Position numbers and translations under genes: made by a program. A stretch of 64,000 nucleotides of DNA from Octadecabacter sp. SW4 (GTDB taxonomy: Bacteria; Pseudomonadota; Alphaproteobacteria; Rhodobacterales; Rhodobacteraceae). Shown in pieces: positions 18,027 through 27,852 of this stretch. The notes under the pieces are model-generated. The model was not told where the DNA came from and made no database searches. It saw only the letters and a list, made by a program, of their open reading frames with translations. How positions within the stretch are numbered: the stretch's first letter is position 1; each line of letters opens with the position of its first letter. The stretch spans positions 2,548,922 to 2,612,921 of the forward strand of contig NZ_CP042819.1 of assembly GCF_008065155.1 (NCBI RefSeq). The letters run 5' to 3'.

Positions 18027-19379
18027 TCAGCGGTTGGTGCGCACGATCTGCACCCCAAGGCTGGCCATCAGCGGTTCGAATATCGGAAATGACGTGGCAA
18101 TCGGGCCGCCATCATCCACCGAAACGGGTTCGTTGGTCGCCATGCCCAGCACCATGAACGACATCGCGATACGGTGGTCCAGCACGCTGGCAACTGTCAC
18201 ACCGCCCGCAACGTTTCCATGACCGGCTCCGGTCACGGTCCACCAGTCCTCGCCCTCCTCTACGGTGACTCCGGCGGCGCGCAGCCCCTTGGCCATCGCA
18301 TCAATCCGGTCGCTTTCCTTGACGCGCAGTTCCTTGACGCCCTTCATCACGGTCTGGCCGCTGGCAAAAGCCGCAACCACCGACAACACCGGATATTCAT
18401 CAATCATGCTCGCCGCACGGGCGGGGGGCACGTCGATACCCTTCATATCGGGTGAAAAGCGCGCGCGCAGATCGGCGACAGGCTCGCCACCTTCCGTGCG
18501 CTCGTTCTCATAGGTCAGATCGGCGCCCATTTCGCGAAGCGTGGTGAACAGACCCGCGCGGGTCGGGTTCAGCCCGATATTGGGAACCAGCACATCCGAC
18601 CCTTGCGTGATCAGCGCCGCACACACCGGAAACGCCGCCGAAGACGGATCACGCGGCACGATAATGTCTTGCGGTTTCAGTTCCGGCTGACCCGTCAGGG
18701 TGATCACGCGCCCCTCATCGGTATCTTCAACGGTGATATCGGCACCAAAACCCGCCAGCATCCGCTCGGTATGGTCGCGGGTCGCTTCTTTCTCGATCAC
18801 AACCGTCTGGCCCGGTGCATTCAACCCCGCCAACAACACGGCCGATTTCACCTGCGCTGACGGAACCGGCACGGCGTAGCGCACCGGCACAGGATCAGCC
18901 GCACCGACGATCGTCATCGGCAAACGGCCCCCCACGCGGCCATATGCACGTGCGCCAAACAGCGCCAGCGGGTCCGTGACCCGCCCCATTGGCCGCCCGT
19001 TCAACGAAGCGTCACCGGTAAATGTCGCTGTGATCGGACAAGTGGCCATCGACCCCATGATCAGGCGTACGCCGGTGCCGGAATTGCCGCAATCAATGAC
19101 CTGCTCGGGCTCGGCAAACCCGCCGACACCGACCCCCTGAACCGACCAGTTGCCATCGCCATGATCCGTCACATCCGCCCCAAAGGCGCGCATGGCTTTG
19201 GCGGTATCAAGCACATCCTCGCCTGTCAGCAACCCGGTGATCCGCGTCTCGCCCACGGCCATCGCGCCCAGGATCAACGACCGGTGCGAGATCGACTTGT
19301 CGCCGGGCACATCGGCCACACCCTTGAGGGGGCCGGACTTGCGCGACGTCATCGGGATCGGGGTGCCGTGGCCAGACAT
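18027..19379 (-). CDS. aroA: 3-phosphoshikimate 1-carboxyvinyltransferase (EPSP synthase)
   Basis: 450 aa. Joins shikimate 3-phosphate and PEP in aromatic amino-acid synthesis. Lys28 in [10 protein letters not shown] and the [39 protein letters not shown] and [14 protein letters not shown] blocks show a complete enzyme; the form with these signatures is the class II (Agrobacterium CP4-like) type common in this order. Start at MSGHG (19379) since GAGAG sits 5 nt upstream; an ATG five codons earlier is also in frame. Followed directly by the small membrane ORF and cmk. Confidence 0.95.
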   Translation of the reverse strand: MSGHGTPIPMTSRKSGPLKGVADVPGDKSISHRSLILGAMAVGETRITGLLTGEDVLDTAKAMRAFGADVTDHGDGNWSVQGVGVGGFAEPEQVIDCGNSGTGVRLIMGSMATCPITATFTGDASLNGRPMGRVTDPLALFGARAYGRVGGRLPMTIVGAADPVPVRYAVPVPSAQVKSAVLLAGLNAPGQTVVIEKEATRDHTERMLAGFGADITVEDTDEGRVITLTGQPELKPQDIIVPRDPSSAAFPVCAALITQGSDVLVPNIGLNPTRAGLFTTLREMGADLTYENERTEGGEPVADLRARFSPDMKGIDVPPARAASMIDEYPVLSVVAAFASGQTVMKGVKELRVKESDRIDAMAKGLRAAGVTVEEGEDWWTVTGAGHGNVAGGVTVASVLDHRIAMSFMVLGMATNEPVSVDDGGPIATSFPIFEPLMASLGVQIVRTNR

Positions 19380-19479
19380 ATCACTCTCTTTCATTCAGGT
19401 GGCGCAGGTTTAGACCAGCGTTGCGGCAGGGTCCATCACCGCTTTTTCTTCCAGAATAGCTTTCCCCGAAGGGTCCGCC

Positions 19480-20190
19480 CTATCGCTTGCGAAATGTCAG
19501 ATAATGCTGCGGACGGCCCTCGCGGATCGCCTTTTGTTCATAGCGCGTCGATATCCAGTCGGACCACGGCCGGCGCCAGTCATTCGACCCCTCGGCCAGC
19601 CAGTCAAAGCCGAACTGCGGCACCTGCTCCAGTGTTTGGCGCACGTAATCGGCAATGTCGGTCGCCACGCGAAACTCCGCGCCGGGTTTCAGGACCCGCG
19701 CCAGCGGCTCCAGATGTTCGGGTGTGACGAACCGGCGACGATGGTGGCGCACCTTGGGCCAGGGGTCAGGATAAAGCAGAAACGCCTTTGAAATCGATGC
19801 ATCCGGCAGCACGTCAAACATGTCGCGCACATCACCGGGATGGACGCGCAGGTTATCAACGCCCGCCGCGCGAATTTTACCCAACAGCATGGCAACGCCG
19901 TTGATATAGGGTTCGCAGCCGATAATCCCGATCTCGGGGTAGGTCGCGGCCTGATGCACCAGATGTTCCCCACCGCCAAACCCGATTTCGAGCCAGACGT
20001 CCTTGCCACCAAACAGCGCCGCCGGGTCAATCCTGGTGCGGTCGGGGTTCACATCCCAGCCAATCGCACCGGGCGACAGCGCCTCAAGGTCTTCCTGCAG
20101 ATAGACCTCTTGCTTGGGCCGCAGGGATTTCCCCTTGAAGCGACCATAGAAATTGCGCCACGGGGCGCCCGAGGGGTGTTTATCAGTCAT
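19480..20190 (-). CDS. trmB: tRNA (guanine-N7-)-methyltransferase
   Basis: 236 aa. SAM-dependent methylation of G46 in tRNA variable loops. Motif I is EIGFGGGEHL, and the TrmB-specific FLLYPDPWPKVRHHRRRF and T-D-I-ADYVRQTL segments are present. Start MTDKHPSG (20190) fits the family; the upstream extension does not. On the metK-side run of minus-strand genes. Confidence 0.95.
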   Translation of the reverse strand: MTDKHPSGAPWRNFYGRFKGKSLRPKQEVYLQEDLEALSPGAIGWDVNPDRTRIDPAALFGGKDVWLEIGFGGGEHLVHQAATYPEIGIIGCEPYINGVAMLLGKIRAAGVDNLRVHPGDVRDMFDVLPDASISKAFLLYPDPWPKVRHHRRRFVTPEHLEPLARVLKPGAEFRVATDIADYVRQTLEQVPQFGFDWLAEGSNDWRRPWSDWISTRYEQKAIREGRPQHYLTFRKR

Positions 20191-20221
20191 GGCGCAGCCC
20201 TTAGCCCGAAGGGGTGACGCG

Positions 20222-20695
20222 TTACAAGCCCGCGCGCTTGACCTCATTGCGCATACCCAGCCACATGAACAGCCGGGTCGTGAGGGTGATCACGACATAG
20301 ACGATCGCCACGAACAGCGCCGTTGTGGCGGGATCTTGTGCCAGGGCGCGCCAATCGCTGCGCCCCGCTGGCGTTCCAAAGGCGATCAGGTTCGCAACGA
20401 CCATCGCCGCAACCGTCATTGAGATAATCACCCCTGCCCCGATCAGCGCCAGTTTCCACCCCTCGCCCAGACCAAAACCACGGGCTTCGGTGCGAAAGAA
20501 CTTGCCCGCCAAAAGCATCGGCGCAGCAATCAACAAGGCGACGACGATCCCGATGCTGGCCGAGCCGCCAAACAGATAATACGCGACACCGGGTGCAAAC
20601 CGGAACATCGCGGCGGCGAGTGCGATCACGGCGATCAGACTGAAGGCATAGCAGATGGCAAAATAGCCGATGTAATAGCCAAGCGATTTCTTCAT
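20222..20695 (-). CDS. Four-helix inner-membrane protein (ABZJ_00895-like)
   Basis: 157 aa. Four hydrophobic segments (about 8-30, 38-58, 80-105, 126-147) and basic C-terminus NEVKRAGL. The pattern MKKSLGYYIGYFAICYAFSLIAV with GGSASIGIVVALLIAAPMLLAGKFF resembles the ABZJ_00895 family of unknown function. Start at MKKSLG (20695), just after the stop of the GFA gene, so likely cotranscribed with it. Confidence 0.72.
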   Translation of the reverse strand: MKKSLGYYIGYFAICYAFSLIAVIALAAAMFRFAPGVAYYLFGGSASIGIVVALLIAAPMLLAGKFFRTEARGFGLGEGWKLALIGAGVIISMTVAAMVVANLIAFGTPAGRSDWRALAQDPATTALFVAIVYVVITLTTRLFMWLGMRNEVKRAGL

Positions 20696-20699
20696 CTTG

Positions 20700-21092
20700 T
20701 CAGCTCCAATAATCCGCGACGCATTTGCCACGGCTTGGCAAATCGACAAAGTTGCCTAAGCCGTCAAAATGCCGGATCGGGATTTCGGCGACCGCATCCG
20801 GTTCGGCCAAACGCAGGTTCACCGCAATCCGGTGGCGGCCCAGCGCGTCAGGCGGGATACCGCGCCAAAACGCGACACAGCCGCAAGTCGGGCAAAAGTG
20901 AAATGCGATCTCGCGGTCACCACGAATATAGGCGCGCGTGTCGCCTGTGTGGTGAATACCGATCCCGTCGTAATCATAGGCCCAGAGCACACCGTAGCGG
21001 CGACAGACCGTGCAATTGCACGCGGTCGCGCTGTCGGGGGTGCCGGCAAGCTGCCATGTAACGGTGCCGCAATGGCACGCACCTGTGATCAT
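20700..21092 (-). CDS. GFA-domain (CENP-V/GFA) zinc-binding protein
   Basis: 130 aa. Zinc-ligand cysteines at CHCG (7, 9), CNCTVC (25, 27, 30) and CPTCGC (92, 95, 97) define the GFA fold. The founding member acts on S-hydroxymethylglutathione, but most homologues have no assigned reaction. Start ATG at 21092 has GGAGG 6 nt upstream. Follows the metK terminator and leads into the small membrane protein gene. Confidence 0.88.
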   Translation of the reverse strand: MITGACHCGTVTWQLAGTPDSATACNCTVCRRYGVLWAYDYDGIGIHHTGDTRAYIRGDREIAFHFCPTCGCVAFWRGIPPDALGRHRIAVNLRLAEPDAVAEIPIRHFDGLGNFVDLPSRGKCVADYWS

Positions 21093-21103
21093 TATCGCCT
21101 CCG

Positions 21104-21135
21104 AAAACGCCCCGAACCTAGACGGGCACGGGGCG
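21104..21135 (-). terminator. Rho-independent terminator after metK
   Basis: Minus-strand stem CGCCCCG / CGGGGCG with a 14-nt loop followed by TTTT, 28 nt beyond the metK stop and just before the ribosome site of the GFA gene. Confidence 0.8.
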
Positions 21136-21162
21136 ATTGGGAATCTCTTTTTGTGCTTTGGC

Positions 21163-22344
21163 TCAGACCGCTTTTTTCAGCGCCTCGACCAGATCGGTGC
21201 GCTCCCAGCTAAAGCCGCCGTCGTCCGAGGGTGCGCGGCCAAAGTGGCCATAGGCTGCGGTGCGTTGATAGATCGGGCGGTTCAGGCTGAGGTGCTCACG
21301 AATACCGCGCGGGGTCAGATCCATGATGCGCGGAATTGCCGCCTCGATCAAAGCGGCGTCAATATCTCCAGTGCCGTGCGTATCGGCGTAGATCGACAGC
21401 GGGTGCGACACGCCAATCGCATAGGACAACTGGATCGTGCAGCGTTCCGCCATACCCGCCGCGACGATGTTTTTCGCCAGATAGCGCGCCGCATAGGCGG
21501 CTGATCGGTCAACCTTGGTCGGGTCTTTGCCGGAAAACGCGCCACCGCCGTGGGGTGCGGCGCCGCCATAGGTATCAACGATGATCTTGCGCCCCGTCAG
21601 GCCCGCATCGCCATCCGGCCCGCCAATCACGAACTTGCCGGTGGGGTTCACATGCCAGACGGTGTCGGGCGTGACCCACCCATCGGGCAGCTCGTCCAGA
21701 ATATAGGGTTCCACGACGGCGCGCACATCGGCGCTGGTCATGTTTTCATCCAGATGCTGCGTGGACAACACGATCGAACTCACGCCAACCGGCTTGCTGT
21801 CGCGATAGATCACCGACAACTGCGATTTCGCATCGGGGCCAAGCGTGGGTTCGGTGCCGTTCTTGCGCACTTCGGCCAGACGGCGCAGGATGGCATGGGA
21901 ATACTGGATCGGCGCGGGCATCAGCGCATCGGTTTCCGTTGTCGCATAGCCGAACATGATCCCCTGATCGCCTGCGCCTTCGTCCTTGCCCGTCGCCGCA
22001 TCAACACCCTGCGCAATATGCGCGGATTGTTCGTGCAGCAGGTTCGTGACCTTGACGGTCGCATGGTGGAACTTTTCCTGCTCGTAGCCGATATCCTTGA
22101 TGCAGGCGCGGGCGATATCCTCGATCCGACCCATATAGTCGTGCAGCTTGTCCTTGTCAGACAGGCCCACCTCGCCGCCAATCACGACACGGTTGGTGGT
22201 GGCGAATGTCTCGCAGGCGACGCGGGCTTCGGGTTCTTCGGCCAGAAAGGCGTCCAAAACGGCATCCGAAATGCGGTCGCAGACCTTGTCGGGGTGGCCC
22301 TCGGACACAGATTCCGAGGTAAAGATATGGTTGGGACGTGTCAT
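21163..22344 (-). CDS. metK: S-adenosylmethionine synthetase
   Basis: 393 aa. Makes SAM from methionine and [16 protein letters not shown] at the N-terminus, the ATP loop [12 protein letters not shown] and the P-loop-like [19 protein letters not shown] are intact. The 71-nt gap between lnt and metK holds a SAM/SAH-type riboswitch that covers the ribosome-binding site, so translation should fall when SAM is plentiful. Confidence 0.97.
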   Translation of the reverse strand: MTRPNHIFTSESVSEGHPDKVCDRISDAVLDAFLAEEPEARVACETFATTNRVVIGGEVGLSDKDKLHDYMGRIEDIARACIKDIGYEQEKFHHATVKVTNLLHEQSAHIAQGVDAATGKDEGAGDQGIMFGYATTETDALMPAPIQYSHAILRRLAEVRKNGTEPTLGPDAKSQLSVIYRDSKPVGVSSIVLSTQHLDENMTSADVRAVVEPYILDELPDGWVTPDTVWHVNPTGKFVIGGPDGDAGLTGRKIIVDTYGGAAPHGGGAFSGKDPTKVDRSAAYAARYLAKNIVAAGMAERCTIQLSYAIGVSHPLSIYADTHGTGDIDAALIEAAIPRIMDLTPRGIREHLSLNRPIYQRTAAYGHFGRAPSDDGGFSWERTDLVEALKKAV

Positions 22345-22350
22345 GGGAAG

Positions 22351-22397
22351 TGCTCCGTTAGGTTCAGGTTGCCACGTCAGGAAGCCGTTGTGACAAC
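22351..22397 (-). promoter_or_regulatory. SAM/SAH riboswitch controlling metK translation
   Basis: Minus-strand RNA reads GUUGUCAC - AACGGCUUCCUGAC - GUGGCAAC, an 8-bp stem closing a loop with the conserved AACGGCUUCCUG(A/G)CGUG core, then a linker and GGAGCA six nt before the metK ATG. The loop UUCC can pair with the GGAG ribosome site as a pseudoknot. This matches, from memory, the SAM/SAH riboswitch class found in Rhodobacterales upstream of metK. Position and sequence are seen; ligand response is inferred. Confidence 0.88.
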
Positions 22398-22415
22398 GTT
22401 ATTACTGAATCGGAC

Positions 22416-23953
22416 CTAGGGGGCGTCAGTGCCTTCGTCAATGGTCAAACGCTTGCGCGTGGCAATCCCGATCAAACTGGCGATCAGCAGCAACACCACG
22501 ACCGGCCAATCACCCCAGCGGGCATAACGCGTGACCGGCAAAACGGGCGGCAGCGCCACGTCAAGCGATCCGGTTTCATTCAGCGCGATCCGTCCGGTGA
22601 TACGGCCACGGGGGTCGATCATGGCAGACACACCGGTATTTGCGGCCCGCACCATAGGAAGCCCCTGTTCAATCGCGCGCATCCGCGCCTGGGCAAGGTG
22701 CTGATACGGCCCCGCCCCGGTGCCGAACCATGCGTCATTGGTGATGAGCAACAGCAGACGCGGGCGTGGATCGGTGGCGTTCATTTCCTCGGCAAAGATC
22801 CCCTCGTAGCAGATCAGCGGGCGGGCCAGACCGATACCGGGCAGATCAACGATCTGGCCCGAAGCACCGGCACTGAAACCGCCGCCTTCGGTGGCGGCCA
22901 TCCCGTAAATCCCGAACCGCGACATCAGATCGCCAAAGGGCACATATTCCCCGAACGGCACCAAATGGGACTTGTCGTAAAGGCTGCGCACCTCGCCCGC
23001 GCGGCCCAGCACAGCCAGCGAATTGTAAAATTCCCCGACCCCTTCGCGGCGCTGAATACCAATCACTGCGGGGGCGCCGCGCGCGGCATCCGAGATATCC
23101 GCAAGCACAGGCGTGGCATATTCGAGCAGATAGGGCACCGAGGTTTCGGGCCAGACAACCAGGTCAGGCGTCGCGCCTTCGGCCGTCATCCTGACGGCCC
23201 GTTCAAGAAACACCGGCGCCATGGCCGGATCCCACTTTTGGTCCTGCGGTGCGTTGGGCTGGATCAGGCGCACAATTGGCGCATCAACGGCAGCGACAAC
23301 GGGTTGCGGGGCCGGCGACAAATAAATGACCGCGACCACGACAACAATCGCGAGTGGGTAAACCAAGGTGTTGATTTCGCGGGCCGCCCATATGGACAGG
23401 CCGATTACCAACAGCAGGGCCAGCGTCACACCGTGCGGCCCGATGATCGCCAGCAATGGCGCCGCCGGGGTATCAAGCATGGCTTGGGCGATATTGGCCC
23501 AGGGAAAGCCGGTAAATATCGTGGCGCGCAGGTATTCAAACGCCGTCAGCGCAACAGCCAAGGCAATGACAAGGCGCAGCCCCTTGCCACCCATCCGCCG
23601 CGCCAGCCAAAACGCCACCGCCCAGAACAACGCACCACCCGCCGCCATCAGGAACAACGCAAAAGGGGCCATCCAGCCATAGCGTGCGGCATCAACCATA
23701 AAGGGTTCGACGATCCAGCGCAGCGCATGGGCAAAATAGCCAAAGCCCAGGGCCCAGCCCAGCCAAGCCGCCCCCGCGCGCTGCGGGTGGACATAAACAG
23801 GGCAAAGACCAGACCAAGCCCGATCACGAACACGACGGGCAGATCATAGGGGGCTTGCCCCAGGGCCATGACAGCACCCAAGACCGCAAAGCCTGCGCCG
23901 CGCGCGGCCCAATGCAAGCCCATCACACGCGTGGCAAACACAGGATCAACCAT
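22416..23953 (-). pseudogene. lnt: Apolipoprotein N-acyltransferase, frameshifted
   Basis: The gene is split into two frames. Codons from 23953 give a membrane N-terminus (GAVMALGQAPYDLPVVF ... GLVFALF); after the TTT at 23795-23797 the normal sequence (YVHPQRAGAAWLGWALGF..., then IVEPFMVDAARYGW) continues in another frame down to the stop at 22416. One T added there would restore a 510-residue Lnt. The catalytic triad elements are all present in the second part: Glu in VVWPETSVPY, Lys in YDKSHLVPFGEYVPF, Cys in LICYEGIF. Lnt adds the third acyl chain to lipoproteins in the inner membrane. The start overlaps the corC stop by 8 nt. A sequencing error is a serious alternative to a real mutation. 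Confidence 0.85.
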
Positions 23954-24836
23954 CAGCCGCGCTGGGCAAACGCACGCGCAAGCGCTTGATACGGCGGGGG
24001 TCGGCCTCGATCACTTCGAATGCGGGCCCATCGGGGTGTTCGATGATCTCGCCGCGCGATGGCACATGACCGGCCAGCATGAAGACCAACCCGCCAAGCG
24101 TGTCGATTTCTTCCTCGTCGATTTCATCGTGATCGGTCAGGGTCATGCCGATCTCGTCCTCGAAATCCTCCAACGGGGTCTTGGCCTCGGCCATGTAGAC
24201 GCCCGGCTTTTCGCGCAGCCAAAGTTCGTCTTCGTTCAGATCGTGTTCATCCTCGATTTCGCCAACCACCTGTTCGATCAGATCCTCGATGGTCACAAGC
24301 CCGTCGGTGCCGCCGTATTCATCAATGACCAAGGCCATGTGGATGCGCTCTGCCTGCATCTTTTGCAGCAGCACACCCAATGGCATCGACGGCGGAACAA
24401 ACAGTAAAGGGCGCACGAGCGCGCGCAGATCAAACACCTTGGATTTGCCGTTGAATCCGTGGGTCAGCGCAAAATCCTTGAGATTGGCAAACCCGATGGG
24501 CGTGTCCAGTGTTCCGTCAAAGACGGGCAGCCGGGTCAGCCCGCTTTCGCGAAACACCTGCACCAGATCGTTCTTGGAAATCGTTGCGGGCACGGCCACG
24601 ATATCGGCCTTGGGAATCGAAACGTCTTCGACCCGCATCCGTCGCAGGTTCAACATGCCCGGAACAGGGGCGCCAGACCTGTCGGCGCGCGCGCCATTAC
24701 TGGCATCATCCTCTTGGGATTCGGCTGGGCTCAGCGCATCAATAATGCGGCTGAAAAAGCCGCGGTTACTTATCTCTGTCGGGTCGGTCTGCGCGCTTTG
24801 CGCAGCGCTAGAGGACCCCTCGGTCGTGTCGCCCAT
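23946..24836 (-). CDS. CBS-domain protein of the CorC/HlyC family
   Basis: 296 aa soluble protein without the DUF21 membrane part: disordered N-terminus (1-60), two CBS domains (about 65-200: RMRVEDVSIPKADIVAV ... LALVIDEYGGTDGLVTIEDLIEQVVGEI), then a CorC_HlyC transporter-associated domain (about 215-290). CorC-like proteins have been linked to magnesium/cobalt efflux and adenine-nucleotide binding. Lies in the conserved run phoH-ybeY-corC-lnt. Confidence 0.9.
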   Translation of the reverse strand: MGDTTEGSSSAAQSAQTDPTEISNRGFFSRIIDALSPAESQEDDASNGARADRSGAPVPGMLNLRRMRVEDVSIPKADIVAVPATISKNDLVQVFRESGLTRLPVFDGTLDTPIGFANLKDFALTHGFNGKSKVFDLRALVRPLLFVPPSMPLGVLLQKMQAERIHMALVIDEYGGTDGLVTIEDLIEQVVGEIEDEHDLNEDELWLREKPGVYMAEAKTPLEDFEDEIGMTLTDHDEIDEEEIDTLGGLVFMLAGHVPSRGEIIEHPDGPAFEVIEADPRRIKRLRVRLPSAADG

Positions 24837-24883
24837 CTTCTCCTACCAGTTAAAGGGCCGAATATGCGGCCAAGCGTGATGCG

Positions 24884-25369
24884 TTACGTGATCCTATATG
24901 GGTCGGCAATGCCCAGTTTGCCAAGTATTTGTGTTTCCAAGCCTTCCATGAGGGTGGCATCCGCGTCACGTTCGTGATCATAGCCCAGCAAATGCAGGGT
25001 TCCGTGAACGATCAGATGGGTGCAATGGGCGGCCATCGTGCGCCCGGCATCGGCGGCTTCGCGCGCACAGGTGTCATAGGCGATGGCGATATCGCCCAGT
25101 TCGGGATCGGCGGGGCGTTTGGGCTGGTCCCCGTCAATGTCGGCACCGCGTTCCTCGGACGGCCATGACAGCACATTGGTCGGGGTGGGCTTGCCGCGAA
25201 AATCGGCGTTCAGATCGGCGATGCGGGCGTCATTGCAGCCCATCAGGCTGATCTCGCAGGCATCCGGCACACCGAGATCGGCAAAGGTCGCCGCCACGGC
25301 CTCGCTCGCCAACCCGGCAAGACCCGCCGCCTGCCATCGTTTGTCTTCAATGATGACGTCAACGCTCAT
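24884..25369 (-). CDS. ybeY: Endoribonuclease YbeY
   Basis: 161 aa. Zinc-binding H-x3-H-x5-H motif is seen as His122, His126, His132 in HGTLHLLGYDH. Takes part in 16S rRNA 3' maturation and ribosome quality control. Overlaps the phoH stop by 4 nt (ATGA), so it is translationally coupled. Confidence 0.95.
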   Translation of the reverse strand: MSVDVIIEDKRWQAAGLAGLASEAVAATFADLGVPDACEISLMGCNDARIADLNADFRGKPTPTNVLSWPSEERGADIDGDQPKRPADPELGDIAIAYDTCAREAADAGRTMAAHCTHLIVHGTLHLLGYDHERDADATLMEGLETQILGKLGIADPYRIT

Positions 25370-26376
25370 GTGGCTGGGTCATCCGCCTCGTAGGCCTCGA
25401 TGATGGCGGCGACCAGCGGGTGACGCACCACATCCTTGGAGGTGAAGTAGTTAAAGCTGATGCTGGGAATGCTGTTCAGCAGACGTTCGGCATCGCGCAG
25501 GCCCGACGGCACACCGCGCGGCAAATCGATCTGGGTGCGGTCCCCTGTGACCACCATGCGCGAGCCTTCGCCAAGACGGGTCAGAAACATCTTCATCTGC
25601 ATGGTTGTGGCGTTCTGCGCCTCGTCCAGCACCACAAAGGCATTGGCCAGCGTGCGACCGCGCATGAACGCCAGCGGTGCAATCTCGATCCGCTTTTCCT
25701 CGATCAGTTTGGCGGCCTGTTTGCCCGGCAGAAAATCGTTCAGCGCATCATAAAGCGGCTGCATGTAGGGATCGACCTTGTCCTTCATATCGCCGGGCAA
25801 ATAGCCCAGCTTTTCCCCCGCTTCGACCGCCGGGCGCGACAAAATGATCCGATCCACATGACCGTTGATAAACATGTTCACACCTACGGCCACAGCCAGA
25901 TAGGTTTTGCCGGTGCCGGCAGGGCCGATGCCAAACGCCAACTCATTGGCAAACAGTGATTTCACATAGGCCTTTTGCGCATCCGTGCGCGGTTCGACCA
26001 GTTTCTTGCGGGTCTTGATTTCGACGCGTGTCGCGGGGATCAGATCCATCTGGTCACCCGATTGCGGGCCTGTTCCCGCTTCGGACCTGCCCATGCGCAA
26101 CTCACGGTCAATATCGCCTGTCTCAAGGGTCTTGCCCGCCTCAAGGCGCGCATAAAGGCCGCGCAGGGCATCGGCGGCTTCCGCGCGCACGTCGTCTTCG
26201 CCCATGATCACAAGCTGGTTGCCACGACGCAAAATCTGCACCCCAAGACGGGATTCAATGGCCGTCAGGTTGCGATCATATTCGCCACATAAATCAATCA
26301 GCAAAAAGTTGTCGGGAAATTCAAGAAGCACCTCGGCGGGCGGGGCGGTGTCGGCGGGATGGGTGCGCGTGGCCAA
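25366..26376 (-). CDS. phoH: PhoH-family ATPase
   Basis: 336 aa. Walker A GPAGTGKT and Walker B VVLDEAQN are present, with the N-terminal KH-like region (30-100) seen in PhoH/YbeZ proteins. YbeZ works with YbeY in RNA metabolism, in keeping with the 4-nt overlap. Normally next to miaB; here the lipoprotein/OmpA pair is inserted between them. Confidence 0.94.
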   Translation of the reverse strand: MATRTHPADTAPPAEVLLEFPDNFLLIDLCGEYDRNLTAIESRLGVQILRRGNQLVIMGEDDVRAEAADALRGLYARLEAGKTLETGDIDRELRMGRSEAGTGPQSGDQMDLIPATRVEIKTRKKLVEPRTDAQKAYVKSLFANELAFGIGPAGTGKTYLAVAVGVNMFINGHVDRIILSRPAVEAGEKLGYLPGDMKDKVDPYMQPLYDALNDFLPGKQAAKLIEEKRIEIAPLAFMRGRTLANAFVVLDEAQNATTMQMKMFLTRLGEGSRMVVTGDRTQIDLPRGVPSGLRDAERLLNSIPSISFNYFTSKDVVRHPLVAAIIEAYEADDPAT

Positions 26377-26470
26377 TCATATCTCCTTGGATCAGGTGCC
26401 TGTTTTCATCGTGGCAAGATGCGCAGGCGGGCGCAAGCACCCATCGGAAATTGTCACATAATTGAAACGA

Positions 26471-26502
26471 AAAAGGGCCGCAGCATCCGCAGCGGCCCTT
26501 TT
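26471..26502 (-). terminator. Strong bidirectional terminator between lipoprotein gene and phoH
   Basis: AAAAGGGCCGC - 10 nt - GCGGCCCTTTT: an 11-bp perfect stem with A and T runs on both flanks, 43 nt past the lipoprotein stop. It insulates the OmpA/lipoprotein pair from phoH. Confidence 0.9.
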
Positions 26503-26544
26503 CTTGCGATTAACACGAACGCGTCACTGGTGCGACATCGAAAC

Positions 26545-26961
26545 CTAGTGAACCGCCTGATACTGGCCCGTGTAGGGCAGCACAGGCACCGTTTCAACGC
26601 GGACCGGGACCGGTTCACCGGGCACCCGATCGGGAATGCCCGGCGTGCCGCTCTGGTATGGTCCGTAAACCACGCCAGGCTCACCGATGCAGACAGGCAG
26701 ACCGGAAACCGGATCAAGACGGTTACTTGCGCGCCCCTCGACACCGTCATCAATGATCCACGCCTGACAGCCGTCAGGTGTGACCGCTATCCCGGCATTG
26801 TCATTGAAGTTGCCGCCCGCGTCACGCCCCAGATCGCCCGCAACCGCGATGTAATCGTTAGGGCCCTGGAATCCACGCACGCCTTCGAAACCTTCAGACG
26901 TCACACAAGCCGAAAGACCGAATGCCACCACGCCAAAAGCTGCTATTTTCATATTTTTCAT
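26545..26961 (-). CDS. Small lipoprotein sharing a module with the adjacent OmpA-type protein
   Basis: 138 aa. Lipobox FGLSAC after a short signal peptide (MKNMKIAAFGVVAFGLSA-C). The middle part DGCQAWIIDDGVEGRASNRLDP-SGLPVC matches the neighbouring OmpA-type protein's DGCMHWMADGGIEQYQVNRLDP-TGRPVC, including both cysteines. The C-terminus is Pro/Val-rich. Start at ATG 26961, just 3 nt after the OmpA-type stop with AGGTGG upstream, so the two are coupled. Function unknown; likely an outer-membrane partner of the OmpA-type protein. Confidence 0.8.
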   Translation of the reverse strand: MKNMKIAAFGVVAFGLSACVTSEGFEGVRGFQGPNDYIAVAGDLGRDAGGNFNDNAGIAVTPDGCQAWIIDDGVEGRASNRLDPVSGLPVCIGEPGVVYGPYQSGTPGIPDRVPGEPVPVRVETVPVLPYTGQYQAVH

Positions 26962-26963
26962 GA

Positions 26964-27527
26964 TTACCACCTGTAGCAGATTACTTCGACACGACGATTC
27001 TGCGCCATTCCGGCAGCAGTGCCGTTCGTGGCAATCGGGCGTGTTTCACCGAACCCCATTTCGCGTTCGATTACGGCACCGACACTGCGGCCAACATCGG
27101 CCACGGCGCGTGCGCGACGCTCGGACAGGGACTGGTTGTAGGCAAGCGATGCGCGGCTGTCGGTGTGACCGTAGACGGCATAACCGCCGACGCCAGCTTG
27201 GGTAAAGACCTCTTGGAGGCGGGCGCGCGCAGCACGCGTCAATCGGGCGCTGTCGGTTTCGAACATGGTATCGGTGTTGCCGATAAAGCAGCTGTTCACC
27301 TTCATGCAGACCGGACGCCCTGTTTCCGGATCAAGGCGGTTCACCTGATATTGTTCGATGCCGCCATCGGCCATCCAGTGCATGCAGCCATCCGGATCGA
27401 CCCAGATGCCCCACTGAATGCGTCCCGATTGCTCGCCGCGCTGCTGCGCCGACAAAGCGGGCGTCAAGGCCCCGATTACGGCTATGGCCGCGAGGCCCAG
27501 CCTGAGATATTTCATTAGATTTGGCAT
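26964..27527 (-). CDS. OmpA-family cell-envelope protein
   Basis: 187 aa. Signal peptide (about residues 1-28, ALS-AQ), a short N-terminal module with the DGCMHWMADGG ... NRLDPETGRPVC motif (45-75), and a C-terminal OmpA peptidoglycan-binding domain (about 80-185) with VYGHTDSRASLAYNQSLSERRARAV. Probably tethers the outer membrane to peptidoglycan. ATG at 27527 has GGGGGA upstream; an ATG four codons on is possible. Cotranscribed with the lipoprotein gene downstream. Confidence 0.87.
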   Translation of the reverse strand: MPNLMKYLRLGLAAIAVIGALTPALSAQQRGEQSGRIQWGIWVDPDGCMHWMADGGIEQYQVNRLDPETGRPVCMKVNSCFIGNTDTMFETDSARLTRAARARLQEVFTQAGVGGYAVYGHTDSRASLAYNQSLSERRARAVADVGRSVGAVIEREMGFGETRPIATNGTAAGMAQNRRVEVICYRW

Positions 27528-27852
27528 TCCAGATCCCCCATGACAGCCATTGCGCGTGCCTTTGATGTGTCAGGGTTGCCCCTGGTCGGCATTATGTTGC
27601 CGGTTCTTGACTTCATCTTGGCACACCCCTTCGAAAAACGTCCGGCACGGCCGCCTGTTACCACGCCCTCGCAAGACAAACTCTATACGTGTCCAATGGT
27701 TAGCAATTTTGAGTCGAAAAGAAAGGACTATTCACCACATATTGTGTCTCAATTCGCAACAATCGCGATATTCGCGCCAGATTGTCCTGTGGACAACCCG
27801 GATAACGCCACAATCCGAATGGTTTGCGCGCCAAAGTTAACACAATGTGAAA
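27528..27852. other. Intergenic stretch between miaB and the OmpA-type gene
   Basis: About 325 nt without a convincing gene. It is AT-richer than its surroundings and should hold the promoter of the OmpA/lipoprotein pair. Two plus-strand open frames here (27540-27887, 27550-27840) have no family likeness. No tRNA, repeat or terminator was recognised. Confidence 0.5.
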
